DNA from: Lachnospiraceae bacterium | Lineage (GTDB): Bacteria; Bacillota_A; Clostridia; Lachnospirales; Lachnospiraceae | DNA length: 5,364 nucleotides | NCBI GenBank assembly: GCA_017464045.1 | Contig: JAFUEG010000057.1 | Span: 1 to 5,364 of the forward strand | Direction of reading: 5' to 3' | Shown: in pieces, positions 4,449 to 5,364 of the stretch | How positions within the stretch are numbered: the first letter of the stretch is position 1 | Layout: each line of letters starts with the position of its first letter | Notes under the pieces: model-generated | Seen by the model: the letters and a program-made list of their open reading frames with translations, nothing else | Told to the model about the DNA's origin: nothing | Database searches by the model: none | Program-made: the position numbers and the translations under genes

Positions 4449-5364
4449 TTGAAAGTAAATATATATTATGGAGGCAGAGGTCTGCTTGAAGATCCTACTT
4501 TGTTTGTGATTGATAAGATCGTACAGGTACTTGAAGAGTTGAGGGTCGAAGTAAAAAGATATAATATGTATGAAGATAAGCAGGGAATTGCTACACTTCC
4601 TAATACTCTTAAAGAATGTGACGGAATTATACTTGCTTCCTCTGTTGAGTGGTTTGGTATTGGAGGATACATGCAGCAGTTTCTGGATATGTGCTGGCTG
4701 TATGGTGATAAGGAGAAAATTTCCGGACTTTATATGATGCCTGTAGTGATTGCTACCGCATATGGTGAGATGGATGCAGAGCTTTCGTTAAGAAAGGCTT
4801 GGGATATACTTGGAGGAACTTCCATAAATGGTATAGCAAGTTATGTGGAGAGCGCTGAGATATTTGAGCGTAACTCTGCTTTTTTGTCGTTGATAGAAAA
4901 GAAGGCAGAGGATCTTTACAGAAGTGTCAACCAACATATGGTTAAGCTCCCAACCAGCAATACTGAAGTCAAAAATAATATAATTAAGAAGCATAATATC
5001 AAGCTTACGCCTCAGGAGAGTGAGCAGTTGTCTAAGTTTGTTGCAAATGATGGATATGTTAAAAAGCAAAAAGAAGATATAGAAGAACTGGCAGCTATGT
5101 TTAAACATATGCTCGGTGATGATGAAAAGAAAGATGAGCCGGTTTATGAGGATGATATAGTTGGCGGTTTCTTTAAAAATTATTTTCCTGAAAAGGATTT
5201 TTCAGCAAAATATGTGATAATAATACCGGATATAAGTAAAAATCTCATTATAGACGTCAAGTCGGGAGAAGAGCTTTTATGTGAATATGGAGAGGATCAG
5301 GATGCTGATGTAAAGCTAAAGGCTGAGAGCTCCATGATGCGTAATATAATAGATGGGAAGATGA
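4449..5364 (+). CDS. Flavodoxin-like / SCP2 domain fusion protein (3' end outside window)
   Basis: The start is TTG 4449: GAGGTGAG at 4436-4443 lies 5 nt upstream, an in-frame TGA at 4440-4442 rules out anything earlier, and the first in-frame ATG is 40 codons in and would cut the first beta strand. The 305 visible residues begin LKVNIYYGGRG, a flavodoxin-like first strand and phosphate-loop region. They continue through GIILASSVEWFGIGGYMQQFLD (a flavin-site loop and helix in NADPH-dependent FMN reductase-like proteins) to about residue 175. A charged helical linker (about 190-235; TPQESEQLSKFV, KKQKEDIEELAAMFK) leads to the start of an SCP2 sterol-carrier-like domain from about residue 239 (GGFFKNYFPEKDF). 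The visible sequence ends at NIIDGKM, the middle of that domain. I recall proteins of this architecture as common in Lachnospiraceae, with unknown substrate; a flavin-dependent reductase acting on a hydrophobic molecule is an inference. It is a separate unit from the pilus operon. Confidence 0.85.
   Translation, partial: MKVNIYYGGRGLLEDPTLFVIDKIVQVLEELRVEVKRYNMYEDKQGIATLPNTLKECDGIILASSVEWFGIGGYMQQFLDMCWLYGDKEKISGLYMMPVVIATAYGEMDAELSLRKAWDILGGTSINGIASYVESAEIFERNSAFLSLIEKKAEDLYRSVNQHMVKLPTSNTEVKNNIIKKHNIKLTPQESEQLSKFVANDGYVKKQKEDIEELAAMFKHMLGDDEKKDEPVYEDDIVGGFFKNYFPEKDFSAKYVIIIPDISKNLIIDVKSGEELLCEYGEDQDADVKLKAESSMMRNIIDGKM

Noticed and set aside
4466..5108. Minus-strand open frames of 68 and 106 codons opposite the flavodoxin/SCP2 gene.
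   Set aside because: They are antisense to a recognised coding region, show no family features and have no supporting context.
1..5364. CRISPR arrays, tRNA or rRNA genes, transposase genes, retron or toxin-antitoxin systems.
   Set aside because: None was seen: there are no regularly spaced direct repeats, no cloverleaf-like sequence and no recognisable transposase, reverse transcriptase or toxin-antitoxin protein in any frame.

Overview
The window is AT-rich, and its five identifiable genes plus one partial gene all lie on the + strand. The gene set is a Flp1-like pilin tail, a DUF5702 protein, two TadE-like pseudopilins, a DUF6382-FHA protein and a flavodoxin-like/SCP2 protein. This combination fits a Gram-positive Clostridia genome, most likely Lachnospiraceae. 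That placement is inferred from recognised protein families; I cannot name a genus from the sequence.

Bases 2-4346 look like the distal end of a Tad (tight adherence, type IVb/Flp) pilus operon. In order it holds: the C-terminal end of a small Flp1-like pilin (2-175); a TadG-like DUF5702 protein (243-1655); a TadE-like pseudopilin with an unusual cysteine-rich C-terminal extension (1777-2562); a second, short TadE/TadF-like pseudopilin (2567-2974); and a membrane protein with an N-terminal DUF6382 domain and a C-terminal FHA domain (2952-4346). Spacing is tight (4 nt between the pseudopilins, a 23-nt overlap before the FHA gene), as expected for co-translated partners. The ATPase, platform proteins, RcpC/CpaB-like protein and prepilin peptidase are not in view and would be expected upstream or elsewhere. 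My reading is that Flp1 and the TadE/F-like proteins supply major and minor pilins. The DUF5702 protein would be a larger envelope-associated pseudopilin-like component, and the FHA protein would tie assembly to phosphothreonine signalling on the cytoplasmic side.

The most unusual element is at 1656-1754, between the DUF5702 and TadE-like genes. It is an almost perfect inverted repeat with 29-nt arms around a 41-nt loop, and every deviation from perfect pairing is a G-U wobble in the sense RNA. A 45-codon reading frame with a well-placed Shine-Dalgarno runs through it and overlaps the start of the TadE-like gene, which has no good ribosome site of its own. It may be a dispersed palindromic element, an RNA structure controlling the downstream pilins, or both.

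After a 102-nt intergenic region with a weak terminator-like hairpin and a plausible sigma-A promoter, a separate gene starts at a TTG codon (4449) and runs off the window. It is a flavodoxin-like/SCP2 fusion and is probably not part of the pilus system.
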